Positions 11,801 through 24,800 of a stretch of 64,000 bases of DNA are shown here, one piece after another. Position 1 is the first letter of the stretch. The number at the start of each line of letters is the position of its first letter. The position numbers and the translations under genes were made by a program. The notes beneath the pieces were generated by a model. It was not told the origin of the DNA and made no database searches. It saw only the letters and a list, made by a program, of their open reading frames with translations. The stretch comes from Elysia marginata (taxonomy: Eukaryota > Mollusca > Gastropoda > Plakobranchidae): contig BMAT01001742.1 in the NCBI GenBank assembly GCA_019649035.1, forward strand, positions 100,908 to 164,907, in the 5' to 3' direction.

Positions 11801-14800
11801 TGCATAAGTTCTTTTTAACATGCTTTGTGTTGTATGTTGATTGCATGTTACTTAATTTAGGGTTCTTCATTGCTTAGGTTACATCCGATCGCCATGCACA
11901 AGTAAAAATATTGAAACCAATAGCTAGTGGAACTATGTTACATGGGACTTTTAATGGAAATTAGTTAAAAACTCCCCTTGTTGACCCTACATGTTTTGTA
12001 GCCTATCTGTTACAAGGGAAAGATTATGTGCATAGCAATAAAAAATATAAGAAAAGAAACAACTTAAACAACCCAAGCTTCTCTCTGGCATAAAATTTTG
12101 AAAAATTTTAAATCCTGGAATGCAGAACCAGTGGAGTAATATTGTTAATAATTGTATTATCTGCTCTTTGAGAGTTAAGGTTTTACCTTGATGTGCTTCA
12201 AAAGATTAGAGGACCAAATGGCGGTGTAGTTCATTTTTTGTTAAATTAATGCTTGTCTGCCTTTGATTTTTGTTTTTTAATACTCATATGGTCATAAAGA
12301 CTTAGACCCTACAGCTCTCCCTTTCTCTCTTGTTTCCCCTTCCCTCTTCTCCCCCCTCAACCTTTTTTTTCACCCTCCTGCCCTTTCTTCTATCTTTTTC
12401 TTTACACATGACTGAAGTTTGCATATGTTTATGATTACATATGTTTATGAAACAGCTTATAACATATGGGTCCTTAAGTTTGATCCTGTTCTAATACAAC
12501 ATCAGTTGTGTGTAATGGATTGATATTTCAAAATGACTTTTCCATATCTTTTTAAAATTTAATATAGCAGAAGCAAAAGTAAAAAGAGAAACATGCCATT
12601 ATCTTAAATATGCAGTAATGTAAATGAACAATTTATGGCTTTTTTGTATTTTATAGTCAAATTTTAAAAACAAGAAATCTTGAGATCTTTAATAAGAATT
12701 TAAAGGGAGTTTAAGTAAATACTTTGTTTATCATCTTTTCTCCTCAGCGTTTGATGGACAATACTGAGTACAAAGAATATGGAGCCCGCTCTGCTATCGA
12801 ACAGAAGAGATCAAGGTCTCAAGGATCAACTTCATCAAGCCAACAAATAGGATCAGAAGTTGACCCAAAACGACGCAGCTCGAAATTGGAGAATCAAACC
12901 TCTGTAGCCGGATCAGTTAAAGACAGCAGCCAGGATCTTGCCAAGCGCAAGCCGTGGATGTCAGTGATTGTGCTTATCATGCGGCAAAGCTATGTGCTGT
13001 CTCTTATTGCAATGATGGTGGGTCTTGTCTAACCTAAATTAAAGAGGCAACTTTTTTTAGTCCATACTGTTCTGTTTGGTGACCAATCTTTATATGTGGA
13101 AGGGTGCTCCAAAACACACTTTAAAATAAAAGTGTAATTTACTGTTTCTAGCAAACTAGTTGACATTCTCCAAATATATTTCATATTTTATTTTTTTTAT
13201 TTATTAACTCTCTGGTATACCAAATAAATCCTGATGTTCTTCTAAAGTTTCTGTTTTGAGCTTAGGGTGATTATTCATTTTCAGTCCTTGGTGTATTGTT
13301 CTGTAAGCTCTGACCTCTGAAGTTTTTTTTAGCAAGCAGAGCCTGTTCCTGGTTTATATATAATATGCACCAGAGACCTATTGTTTTCCAAGCAATTTAT
13401 CATATAAAACTTACGGGTAAAAAATCTGACACGCAAACTTACTATTTGGTGACCTGAAAGGCAAAAACTATATTGAAACTTTAAATGCCGATTACTGTTG
13501 AGTATTCCTTCTAAACAAAATTCAACCCTTTGACCAATGTTCTTTTTTTTTTTAAAGACTTCTGCAAAGTTTTTATGCCAATGAACCATACAAATGAAGA
13601 ATCTCAATATTTGCTGAAAATCAAATACCCTGTTAAAAAAAAAGTTTTTGTACAATTCTAGGACACAATAATCAAAAATAATAAATAACCATCTTACCCA
13701 TTTTTGCTGTCGTTTTTCTTAAGGCTTGGAGCATTACGTATCACTGTTGGCTGACATTTGTGCTGCTACTGACTGCCTGCATCTTGTGGATGATGCCCAA
13801 CTCACGACAGGCTTGCCTCAGAGCCTCACCGTTTGTTCTCATCTATGCAGAGCTTCTTCTCCTTGCTGGATACATTTTCAACATGAACCTGAAGAAGGAG
13901 CTGCCAACCACAGCAGGAAGTTATGAGCTGGCTGAAGTTGGACTCAAGAGGTTTACAGACCCATGTCTGCACTTGGGGCTTCAGGTAACTTTACACAGGG
14001 ATGGGCATTCTCATGATTTATCCTGAAGCCAGGATTTTTTCCCATTTTGAATAAGATAAATCCTGATCTGGATGTACACTACTCATGTGAGAACAAAAAC
14101 TTTTACTCTTAATAACTTAAATGGAAAAACAAATCTCACTGCTGTATTGAGTTTACTTGCACTGTTTATGTGAATTATATCAGCAAACTTTGAAAGAGTT
14201 AATAGCTAAAGCAATGTTTTATAATGTTACACAATGCACACCCTAACCTCAGGATTTTTTTCACAGTTAGTGCCCACCCCTGCTTTCACAAGTTTCTCTT
14301 GAGGCTTTAAAACATAAACTTTACATTAAATTAGTAGCCTAGCCAGAACATTTCTTAAAACTAAATGCAGTAGAACTTACAATATGATGGACATAATCCA
14401 TCAAATGATTCCTGAATGAAAAGCAATACTATTGTGAAAGAAATTTATCACAATCATAATGATGTTTATAGCCAATCATTGAAATCTGTTTAGGTCTCAT
14501 AAAATATATTTATTTTCTCCTATACATTTGTTTTCAGTTGCCGTTTTGCATTTGCAGACACTTTTCTGGAAAATGGCTTAAGTTAAAAGACAATGGTAGC
14601 CTTTAAGACGCTTCTATCAAGTGTATTCCTTAATACATCAAAAAGTTTTTTAGAAACCTCTTTTACAGAGTTTGTGAATACTGATTAAAAAATAGGTGCA
14701 ATATACACTTTTTCAGGCATTTTATACACTGTTCCTTGTGCTCACAATGCGCCAATACCTTAGTGAGGTTCAAAACCAGCGTGCGGAAGATGATCAAGGC

Positions 14801-14973
14801 ATCCGTATGCAGCGAAGGTCAAAGCTTACCTTTCTAGATAAACTAAGTGAGTAATGAAAGTATTCTTCTGGTTTGCTGCTGTGAATGCACATTTTCCACC
14901 ACTGTTTTTGTCTTGTGCATATTTCTTTTTGTATCTTATACCTGAGAATTTTTCTCACAGCTATCCTTATCCT

Positions 14974-15018
<45 letters not shown>

Positions 15019-18000
15019 TGTCATCTTCTGCTCTTTCTTCTCACTTTTTGTCACTAAAACTATTACTCAATTAATCTTCTTTATCTTTTATTAGTCAGGG
15101 ATGATGTCTTAAACAGGAACTTGTGAAGTGACCATCTTTGAGTTTTTTTTATTTCCTCAATCATTTTCAAAGTTCTCTTTTTTTTTTAAACAATGAAACA
15201 ACCCAGAGGGTATAGAAAATATTTAGGTTATAAACCTAAGGTTACATTACTTTTACGAAAGAGTCATAACGGTAATGCATCGCTATAAATAACAATTGAC
15301 CTTTATGTCATGGTAAACTTCTTTTTCAATCCTTTTGCTTCTAAAATAGGCCCTCTCAGGGATTAAAATGGTTTGTTTGATAGACTGTTTTGATTTTTTT
15401 TCTCTCTAAACATCAGATTTCCTATTTCTTGAGACAATTTAAGCTTTATCTCTTTTCAAAAAGAGGGAATCATGCATTGTGTCTGTGTCAATCAGCATCT
15501 CTTTCTGCTCAATTCATTTTTTGCATTTTACTTGGGACATTGAGGTGTTTATTATGAGCAAGCCAGTGTTACCTTTGCACAGAATTATTTTTCTATTTTC
15601 TCTCACTTTTGTCTGGTAATGCTAATTTCCAATGTTACATTTCCTAAAAATGTGTGATAAATGAATTTGTTCAATGTATTCTGTTATTAATCCATCTGGT
15701 TTGTGCCTGAAAATGACATGTACAGGTCATTCTACATGTCCTCTTAAGTATTTTGTATTTCTGAATCTGTAATCTTCCTCACATTGTATCTTTATGCCAT
15801 TGGATTCCACTATGGATCTGTGGTTATTCATTTCATGTGTATTTGAATGGCTTCCAAAGTATGTTTTTGACTTTTTTCTCCTTTTAGAATTAATTATAAA
15901 TATTTCAGAAAAGCATGCATCGTATTTTTTTGTCCTTGATTGAAGAATACTTGTATTTTATTATTTAAAAAACTTTTGTTATGCTCTTTTACACCCTAAA
16001 AATAAAAGTCTAAGCATTACAATATTCTGTTCAAGCGACAACACTTCTTTAAATGTGGAAAAGCTGTATGAAATATCATTTCTGTTGCTGTCATTGTTGA
16101 ACTTTTGATTTTCTAACAGTCAGCACTGATGTCGACGTTGAAGGTAACAGTAGTTTGGTGTGACAACCGCTTTTTTTCCTATCATGTGTGTGTGCTCTCA
16201 CGTTGGGATATTGTGTGCATCTATTCAGCTTGTCCACAGAGGGCCTCTTTTGTTTCCCCCCCTCAAACTCTTGTGTCTACCTTGCAGCCTTCCAAGTTTG
16301 AAGCCTCTTATGATATCCTAAACTTTTAAAATCTAAAGTTGTGTTCAAAATAATGGAGATGCATTTCTAATCTTTGGATAGAGAACTGAATTGAACTAAA
16401 TATTCTCTTTGTAGACTTTCAACCTCACATGTGTTTGTCACTGGTTTTTTTTTCAGCAAATGGCTTTACAGTAACTAATTTGTTTTCTTATGATTCCATT
16501 CAATATGCTAGATCTAATAATGGAAATTTAACTAAGTTCGTGAAAGTTATTGTAAATATTTGAAAGGGTCTATTAACGTAAACAAGAAATAACGTCCAGG
16601 ATAAAAATAAAGCAGCCAACAAACATTGTGGTTTATAATTCATAAAAATTATAAAAGTCAATATTTCTTAATTAAAATATGATTGACAATAAGGGAAAAC
16701 AAAATCCATGAATTAAAAATAGTGATTTCCTTTGCCTTAGACACACATTTGTTTGCTTTGTTCACAAACCTAAGCAAAGTTTATTCTGATTTCATGTGGA
16801 TGTGCATATATGTGCATATACATGCGTCTGCATTACAAGAGAATCATCCGCATGATTTGTTTCTTCCTTTCATAAAACTTGGTGACGTTACTTATAATAA
16901 TAATAATAATAATTGTTATAATAATTATAATAAGATCAGTAATATAATAATAATAAGGAGAGGAAGAATGATAAACATAGTTATTATTTTAAGGCTCGTT
17001 ATTTTAATACATTAAACTGATAAATAGCTATAATAATAACAATAATAATGTTGATAATGACAACAAGAAAAATAATGTTCTTGTAATAAAAAGTTGGTGT
17101 TAATTATAAAGTTAATGTCATCAACTACTCCATTTATATAGTGATTTGTATCAATCATGTTCCTCGTTTTTTGTGAGAATAAGTTATGAGGATTGGATGG
17201 ATAACTGATCTCTGCACCTAAACCTATTTAAAATAAATCAGATGAATTAATAACAATTTATTGTGCTTTACAATTTCATATAGAAGTATAATTTATTTTT
17301 TTTATTGTTGTAGTGCTATCATAAAAGAGGGCATTTATCTACTTTCTTTTAAAGAATGCTGTAAGCCTTGGAAAATAATTAAAGCATTTAATAATAGCCT
17401 ATTAATTGGGACTTGTGGGGTGTTTTTTTTCCTTTACAAAACAAAAATAAAAACCATGAGCATTACCAATGATTATTGGTCAAAATATTCAACATAATGT
17501 CCCAAGTTGAACTGCCTTCATATCTTCATCCTATGCTTCTATCAGTGATGTGTCATGTTGCATACTCTTACGTTTTTGCCTTTGTCACGCAGATAGTATT
17601 AAAGAGTTAGAAATCGATGTGGATCATTGTAAGTTTGCTATGCTCAGACTATGTCAGTTCTTATCTCTGTGAAGCACCCTCTTGCATTCTGAAATTCACA
17701 GGATCATTCTTAAAAACATTTACTCTAATTGATTTTACACCCATAGTGACATCATTTGAAGTGTAGGTGAATGTGTTACACAAAGAAAGGCTTACACCTC
17801 GCCTTTATGATGAGCACGTTCTTATTTAGCCTAACTTGTTCAATAAAGACTTAAGGCAAGCAAATATTACCTCACACCTAACAACTTGTATCTGTGTTTT
17901 TTAAAAGCTTTTCTGGATAAAATTGTGTCGGAAACTTTTGTATTCTGTACTGCTAAAATGTTATCTTTTTAAAATTTTGAATGTTTTACTTGATCTTACA

Positions 18001-18769
18001 GCACCTAATGAAGAGACTTCAATATGCAAATTTCTTTGTACTGATATCATTGTAAAATAGCGATTGTTTTTCATGAATTTACATATTATTTAGTCTCTCA
18101 ACTACTTTTAGAAGTAGTTTATTTTTTCCATTTATATGTGTCTGATCTGTAGGCCTAATTTATAACCAAGAAAAAACATTTTTTTAGCGACACCTGGGCA
18201 ATGATACTTGATCAAATTCTACATGCTTGTGCACTTCTAGGCCAGTCTCTATGTGATTTTATCTTCTTTTGGCCTCTTTCTGTCTCATTTCTTCACCAGA
18301 TATAAATGGCATTAATTTTTTTGTTGAATCCTTTTTTTTTCTGTGTTACAACACCTGTCCAGTCTGCTCACTCTTCTTTTCTGTATTTTTATTTGTAAAT
18401 TTTGATCTTTTGTTTCATATTCAGTTTTTTGCTTAATTATGACTCCGCCTCTATTTCTCTCTTTTTTTTCTCTATTTATTCTTTCCCTTTCACTACACCT
18501 TATTTATCTGTTTAGCAAATTTCCTGTATAGCTGGCTGTCTTTCTTTGATTATCTTTATCTACTTGTCTTGTTCCCCTCCTCCCTCTCTTTTCCTCATCT
18601 TGTTCCCATACTCACTCCTCTCTAAAGTCTATCTCCTTTTTTGATTATGTCTTTCTGCTGATTTTTTGTTTTCACCCATATCTTCTTTTCACCCATATCT
18701 TCTAAAACAGTAGTATTAGTAAATATAATAGTAATAATAATAATAATAATAATAATGATGATGCCTTGG

Positions 18770-18815
<46 letters not shown>

Positions 18816-21800
18816 TGTTAGTGTTTCTCTCCTGCTCTTCCTCTTTTCTTCTTCCTCAACTTACCTTTTACCAATTTTCCGTCATCTATCCCCATAATGT
18901 GGTTAACTCTATCTCTGCTTGCTCTGTCAGAAAGAACATTTATATCGCAACCACATGCTTTTGTTTGATTCTTATCGCTAACATTATTTCAGTAATAACT
19001 CACATTTGTATCGATAATAATTCCAATATCCACATCTCAACAAAGTCTTAGCTTATCTTGTCTTTTTCGATTGTAGTTGATAGAAACCAGAGATCAGCAA
19101 TCAAATATATTCCATTAATCGCTCAGTTTTGAGACTTCCCTTTTAATTTTCCGTACATTTTATTTTCTGAATGCATCTGTCTTGTGGCTTCCTCATATTT
19201 CTAGCATCTTTATGATTGCTGAGTCAAACGGCAGAAGACCAGTTGCTTTTTATAAAACATCCAGTTAACTAAAGTGCTGAACTCAACTTTAATAACATTT
19301 GCTTACTTGTATTTACACTGTCTCGATATTGAATAGTTTGCAAATGTCTGTACTATTGTGCATGTGCTGTGTGATGTATATTGAAAATAGCTGGTCTCTC
19401 ATAATAGGCTTACTACATAAGAAAAAGTCCAGATTAGAAAATTATATATGTTTTATTGGATGTCAGCATTTCACAAGAAAAAAAATGCAATTTTGTTAAG
19501 ATGATATTCTCATTATCAATTATCATTAATTTGTAAATATTTCTGCTTTAGCCAAAAAAGCAGTTACAAAGCCATTTGTTTCTTTATGTTTCATGAAACC
19601 AAGAAAAGAGCAAAGAAAAGGAAACCTTACCAGGCGTTTTTTATATTATGTTTACGTATATACATAGATTTTCAATGTGTGCTATGAATCAATGTTGTTC
19701 TTGTGTACTTTGTATGTTGTGGTAATTATGAGTGTTTTAAACTCTATTCAAAAAGGGCTTTACTTTGCTTTATCAATAATTTGTCTGGCAACCAATCCAG
19801 TTAAGCTTCATGTTGCAATTTTCACATTTTAGAGCATTGGTATGTTGTGCAATATTTTACCTGTGAGGCTTATGAATTGCTTTAAATCATTATTTGAAGG
19901 GAAAAAAAGACTTTTCGGAAAGTAAATTAATGTAATAAGGAAGAGAGAGAGAGAAAATACCACTTTATAATGTGTGGTTTTTTTTAAATCAAATCCAAAT
20001 TTCCGGCATTGAATTCGTCCTCCTTAGGATTGGTTGCAACGTATACATAATTTTGTACTCAATATTTGTATCAGTGGGCCCTGTTTGAAAATATTTCTCT
20101 GCGGGTAATTTCACCATGGTAGCATTTTGTAATTCCTCATATTTATTCACCGCTTGTTTAGTATAGAATGATTACCTTGCCCATCTCAATGCATATTCTA
20201 TCACACATTGCTTTCAGTATGTCTCATCTTGTCAGCAATGCTTATAGTGAGTTATTAGTATCTCTATAACCTTATTCGCAGTTCCCAAGGACTTCCAGAA
20301 AACAACTTATGACAGCAAGACCATGGTATTTGTAGGTAGGCCCAACCTCGCACAATACCAGTGCTGATAATTTGCAAAATTCAATCCAAATGATAAACTA
20401 TTGTAAAGTTCTTATAGTGTTTTAGGGTCTTACACGGGGGTCAATTTAACTACTGCATACACAGCCCTTGCCTTCAAACTAACTCACATTGGACTTAATT
20501 GGAATGGGTAATCATACACACACAAACTTACAAAGAAAAGTATAAGGTTTCATCTGAGGTAAAGGAGTAGTTTTTTTTATTAAACCAAAGCTTAAAAGAT
20601 CCCACTGCTTCTTGCCCTGCCTGCCTTCCATTTATCCCCTTTTCATTTATTTACTCATTTAAATCCAGTTTACCCATATAACCTGCAAATTAGTTTGTTT
20701 CAGATGGCTGTCTTTGATCATTTGAAAACGGCTATTACTATAGTGAAAGCAGGATGAAGTATTTAGAGTTACTAAGCCAACTAGTATATACTATTGAAGT
20801 TTTAGAGGTTTAAAAACTACAAATGATTGTTTTTGTATGACTACAGTATTCTCAAACTGCAAGTAATAATGATAAATCACTATTGCGAATACTTTAGCAA
20901 CATACAGTTTATAATAATTTTCCCCACTTTGACTAACTGTTATTAATGTGATGGGAAATCTCTAAATCCACTCTGCTTTAGGCTAACTGTACACTTTCTT
21001 GCATGCTATTAGACTAACAGTTGCTTTAACTAGTTTTCTTACTCAATTCAATCCTACCTTGTATATCAGGATAATTCAACTGTTTTAAAAAGGACATTTT
21101 TATTTCTTTTTTAACAAGAAAAGTTACTTTACATTTTGATTTATAAAATTGTTGATCACTATATGAAAGATTTTAAAAACAAGGCTAGACTATAGCTCAA
21201 TGTAATTCTTACAGCCCATCATGTCTTTTTTAAAAATTTAAATAGATTCTAGAAGTAAAAATTTTATCTCCTTATAAAATCCTGATATTTAAGGTTTCAT
21301 CAGCAGCCATTATTTTTGTTCAACACTTCAAGTGTAGGCTAAAGGTTTTTAAACATTTTTATTGTTATTTGTTATTTAATGTTTTTCTTTTGAAAGGCAG
21401 TGCACCGGTTAACCTCTGCTTTCTTTTTGTTGAATATTTTGTCAAAGATGTTGCAGTTGGCACTTCCTTCTTGTAAAAATTGTCTTTTTCTCATGTTTTA
21501 TTGTATTTTTGCACATTTTTATATTTTTTTTCAGCAATGCTGGATGCCCCTTTCTGTTGTATGTGTATTTGCTTCATGTTATCCTAAGTAAAGCCTTAAA
21601 AGTTTTAGATTTGTAAGTCTTATTGTGCTAATTTACAGAATGATTTCTAAATGTTTTCTCTGAAATCTCCCCCTGCAGGACATTTTCTTTGGATCTTGCT
21701 GTGCAAGTATTGGATTGTGTTCTGCACAGTTATTATGGCGGTCATTGCTCTCCAGCAGGTGTTCATATACAAGATCATCTACATGTTCTTTTTCCTCATC

Positions 21801-24800
21801 TTCATCTTCACTTTCCAGGTAACTCAATTTAATTGACCAAATCATGTGCTTGTGTATTTTATTCTATTGTTATTCGGAATTTCATTCTATTAGAGAGTAT
21901 GGAGACGAAGATGGAAGGTCTAGTTCCAAAATAATTATAGATTTAGAGAGAGAGGAAGAGGCTCAAATGGATTGTGCTCTGAGCATTTTTTTTCAGGGAG
22001 GTGGGGAATCACCTTGTTTTGGGGGGTTGATGTTGCAATAATAAAGCATTTTTCTGTATCATTTTGCAGGTGTAATACCTGTATGGTCATTGTATTTTTC
22101 TAAAATCGCGGAACATGTGAAACAAAAATTATAAAGAGAAATATGATGGATCACTTCATGTAAATACAAAATTATAAAGCACTCATGTGTATATGCAAAT
22201 GTCCTTATAGTTTGAAAATAGCTGTCTAACTAGCTTGTTCTTTCATGAATAATTTTTAACTAGATCAACTTCCGACTGTGGCGAGCCATCAACTATGGCT
22301 TCTGGTGGCTGGTGATTGTCTATTCCATGGTGGTTCTTATCATAGTCTACACATTCCAGTTTGAGGAGTTCAACAAATATTGGACATCAAGAATAGGCAT
22401 CAGTAATAAAGTGTATGTGGGACTGATTATAGTCGCTTAATTTGATACTAGTTTGAACCCATGATAGTTCCCATTGTTATTTTTGCTGATAAGAATATCT
22501 ACAATTTCAATGACACCAACCTGTGCTTTAGAATTTGACATGGAGTTGGTTAATTGTTTTTTGAACATTAAAAGAATTTTTTTCATCATCATCAATTTTT
22601 TGTGAGTTTAAAGCAAAGCATGAGATAATATCCAACTTTCTATTATTTTGTTTTTGGTTGGAAAGAAAAACAACATTAGGCCCATGTAATAAATGTTGAT
22701 CGTATGTGTGTTATTAATTTTGTTCGTTTAGGCTGGAAGACATAGGCCTGATCAAGTACGACACCGCTGGCCTGTTCAAGAACCTTTTGTCTCCAACCTG
22801 TTTCTTGGTGATTGTGATTCTCCAACTGCGCTATTTTCACCAGCCCTTTTTGAAGCTTAGTGATCCTGATCGGTTCAAGTACGTAAGAACAATGCAAATG
22901 GATTGTTATGAGTTTTAGATTTCATAAGAAATCAGTATGATTACAAAAGAAAGAAAAAAAGCATTTTGATTTCTGCCTTTAGTGAGAGGGCCAACCTCTG
23001 CTTTATTGATTACATAAATTTGGAAAATGTTATGAATAGTTTTTGTTTGAATCAGAAGCTGAAGTTCAAAATAGATATCGGTTTGAATAAACCTTTGAGT
23101 TATTTTGAATTGTGTGTACGGTAGAATATCTAAAGTTCTGGAAAAGAACAAATTTTTACTTAAACCAAATTTTAAATGAGGCTATGATGCTGTTTCTTAC
23201 CTAGATCACAGAATTATGAATCTAATTCTTGCTCATATTCACAGAAACAGAACGGCTGCCAACACGACTAACAACCGCAGTGATGATGAGACCAATCCAA
23301 ACTTGATTACAGAAGATGAAGAAGAGCAACAGAGAGAGGCTGTGGAAAATAAACAAAGCTGTAAATATCTGGACAATATTAATGATAGTAATAATTATAG
23401 CATTAGTAAAAAATAATAACAGCAGTTCAATTGAAGAGAGGTTTTTCTAAAACTGGTTTTCTGTCATTTTGTTGGGTGTTTTCCTTTCAAATTAAAAATA
23501 AATGAAATTCAATTCTATTTTACATAAAGATTAGGTGTTTGATTTTTCAAAAGCATCTTTAGGTACACAGTATAAATAGACAACAATTATTGGATTAAAG
23601 CTGTCGTAAAACAGTTGCTAATTTATTCAAACAGTTTGTTTTGGAAAACCACCCATCATAAGAGTGAAGACTTCAACTAAATTAATCAAGAACATTTTAG
23701 TACTCTGTTGAACTCAGGCATTAAACATCCTTTTCTAGAGTTAACTATGCATGAATTATGAGAAGAAGAGAGTTAATTGTCTATCTTTGTTAATAGAAGT
23801 AAGATAGATTGGTGAACTGCTTATGTTTATCTTAAATTTTTGTTACATTTTTTTAATCACTACCCAAAAACATTGTTTTTTAAATTGAAAAAAGCATTAT
23901 TCATCTCATGCATACGGCATTTTGTCTCCTAAAATACCTTCATTCTTGAGCAAAATGAAAGACTTAAATAATCAGATGTGCTACTGATTTGATTGTCCAG
24001 AGTATGGAATCGTGGGAATTTATTGGGGTTTTTTTTTCGTTTGTTTTAGAATGCTTTTGTAGTTTTTAAAAAAAATTGATTTGCAGCATATTTATGGAGG
24101 AGAACGGGTTCTGAAATATCTTTATTTTAATTTCTAGGCCAAAGTGATGGTTACCAATCTATTCAGCATTGTCAAATCGAGTATTATGTTTGCCGTGGTC
24201 ATGGCTGCTTCTTGAATTTCCTTTTTGAAATCTGATGATTTTTTAAATCAATCTAGTCAAACAAATTTAATTCAATTTATTTCAAAATTGCTGTCCACCT
24301 TAAGATAGACATGTCTTTGAAAAATTGTGGACTTTTTTATATATTGTGAAAAAGACCCTTCTATGAATTTTCTAATTGCTTTTTTAAAAAAAGTTTTAAA
24401 AAGTGTATTTTTCTCAGATTTTGTGAAAATTAAATTGAGTATTCCAAAAAGCCCATATTTTTGTACATCACAATCAAAGTCACCCATACACCAAATTTCA
24501 AAAAGATTGGGCCAAAAAAAAAAAAAAAAGCTATAAATCACATTTTGAACAAGACACATTAAATGTTGTAAAAATGAAGGAAGAAAACAAATGTCCAAAA
24601 AAGCCAGGCTAATCTTCTGATTAATAACCAAGCCACCTAAATATATGAATTTTTCGATGGATGTGTGTAATTAAATGGTTGTTCTTTACAATATTTGTCT
24701 TCAATATGCCAAGGCCTATTGTTGACAACTCGACCAACTTTGATGCTGCCCCCCCCCCTCCCCCCCTCTTTCTTTTAAGAGTATTTTGAGCAAATCTGAA

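Larger units (their letters stand above)
14847..21678 (+). other. 6.8-kb interval with microexon cluster
   Basis: The sequence between the two well-conserved exons 4 and 8. It contains three candidate phase-1 microexons (16130, 17593, 20282), a weaker fourth (18002), and microsatellites: ATC at 14974-15018, TAA/TAAT at about 16893-16950, TAA at 18732-18755 and TC at 18772-18811. The rest is AT-rich with no recognisable element. Open frames over the microsatellites are repeat artefacts. Confidence 0.65.
21819..23244 (+). other. Introns 8-10 (with exons 9 and 10 between)
   Basis: The intronic parts (21819-22263, 22413-22731, 22879-23244) are AT-rich. I see no element or extra exon in them. Confidence 0.6.

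Noticed and set aside
14794-15094. Open frames with poly-Asp, poly-Ile or poly-Ser
   Set aside because: Artefacts of the ATC microsatellite.
20704-20742. 39-nt segment after tttgtttcag, ending before gtgaaa
   Set aside because: In the phase 1 required in this interval it hits TGA within five codons.
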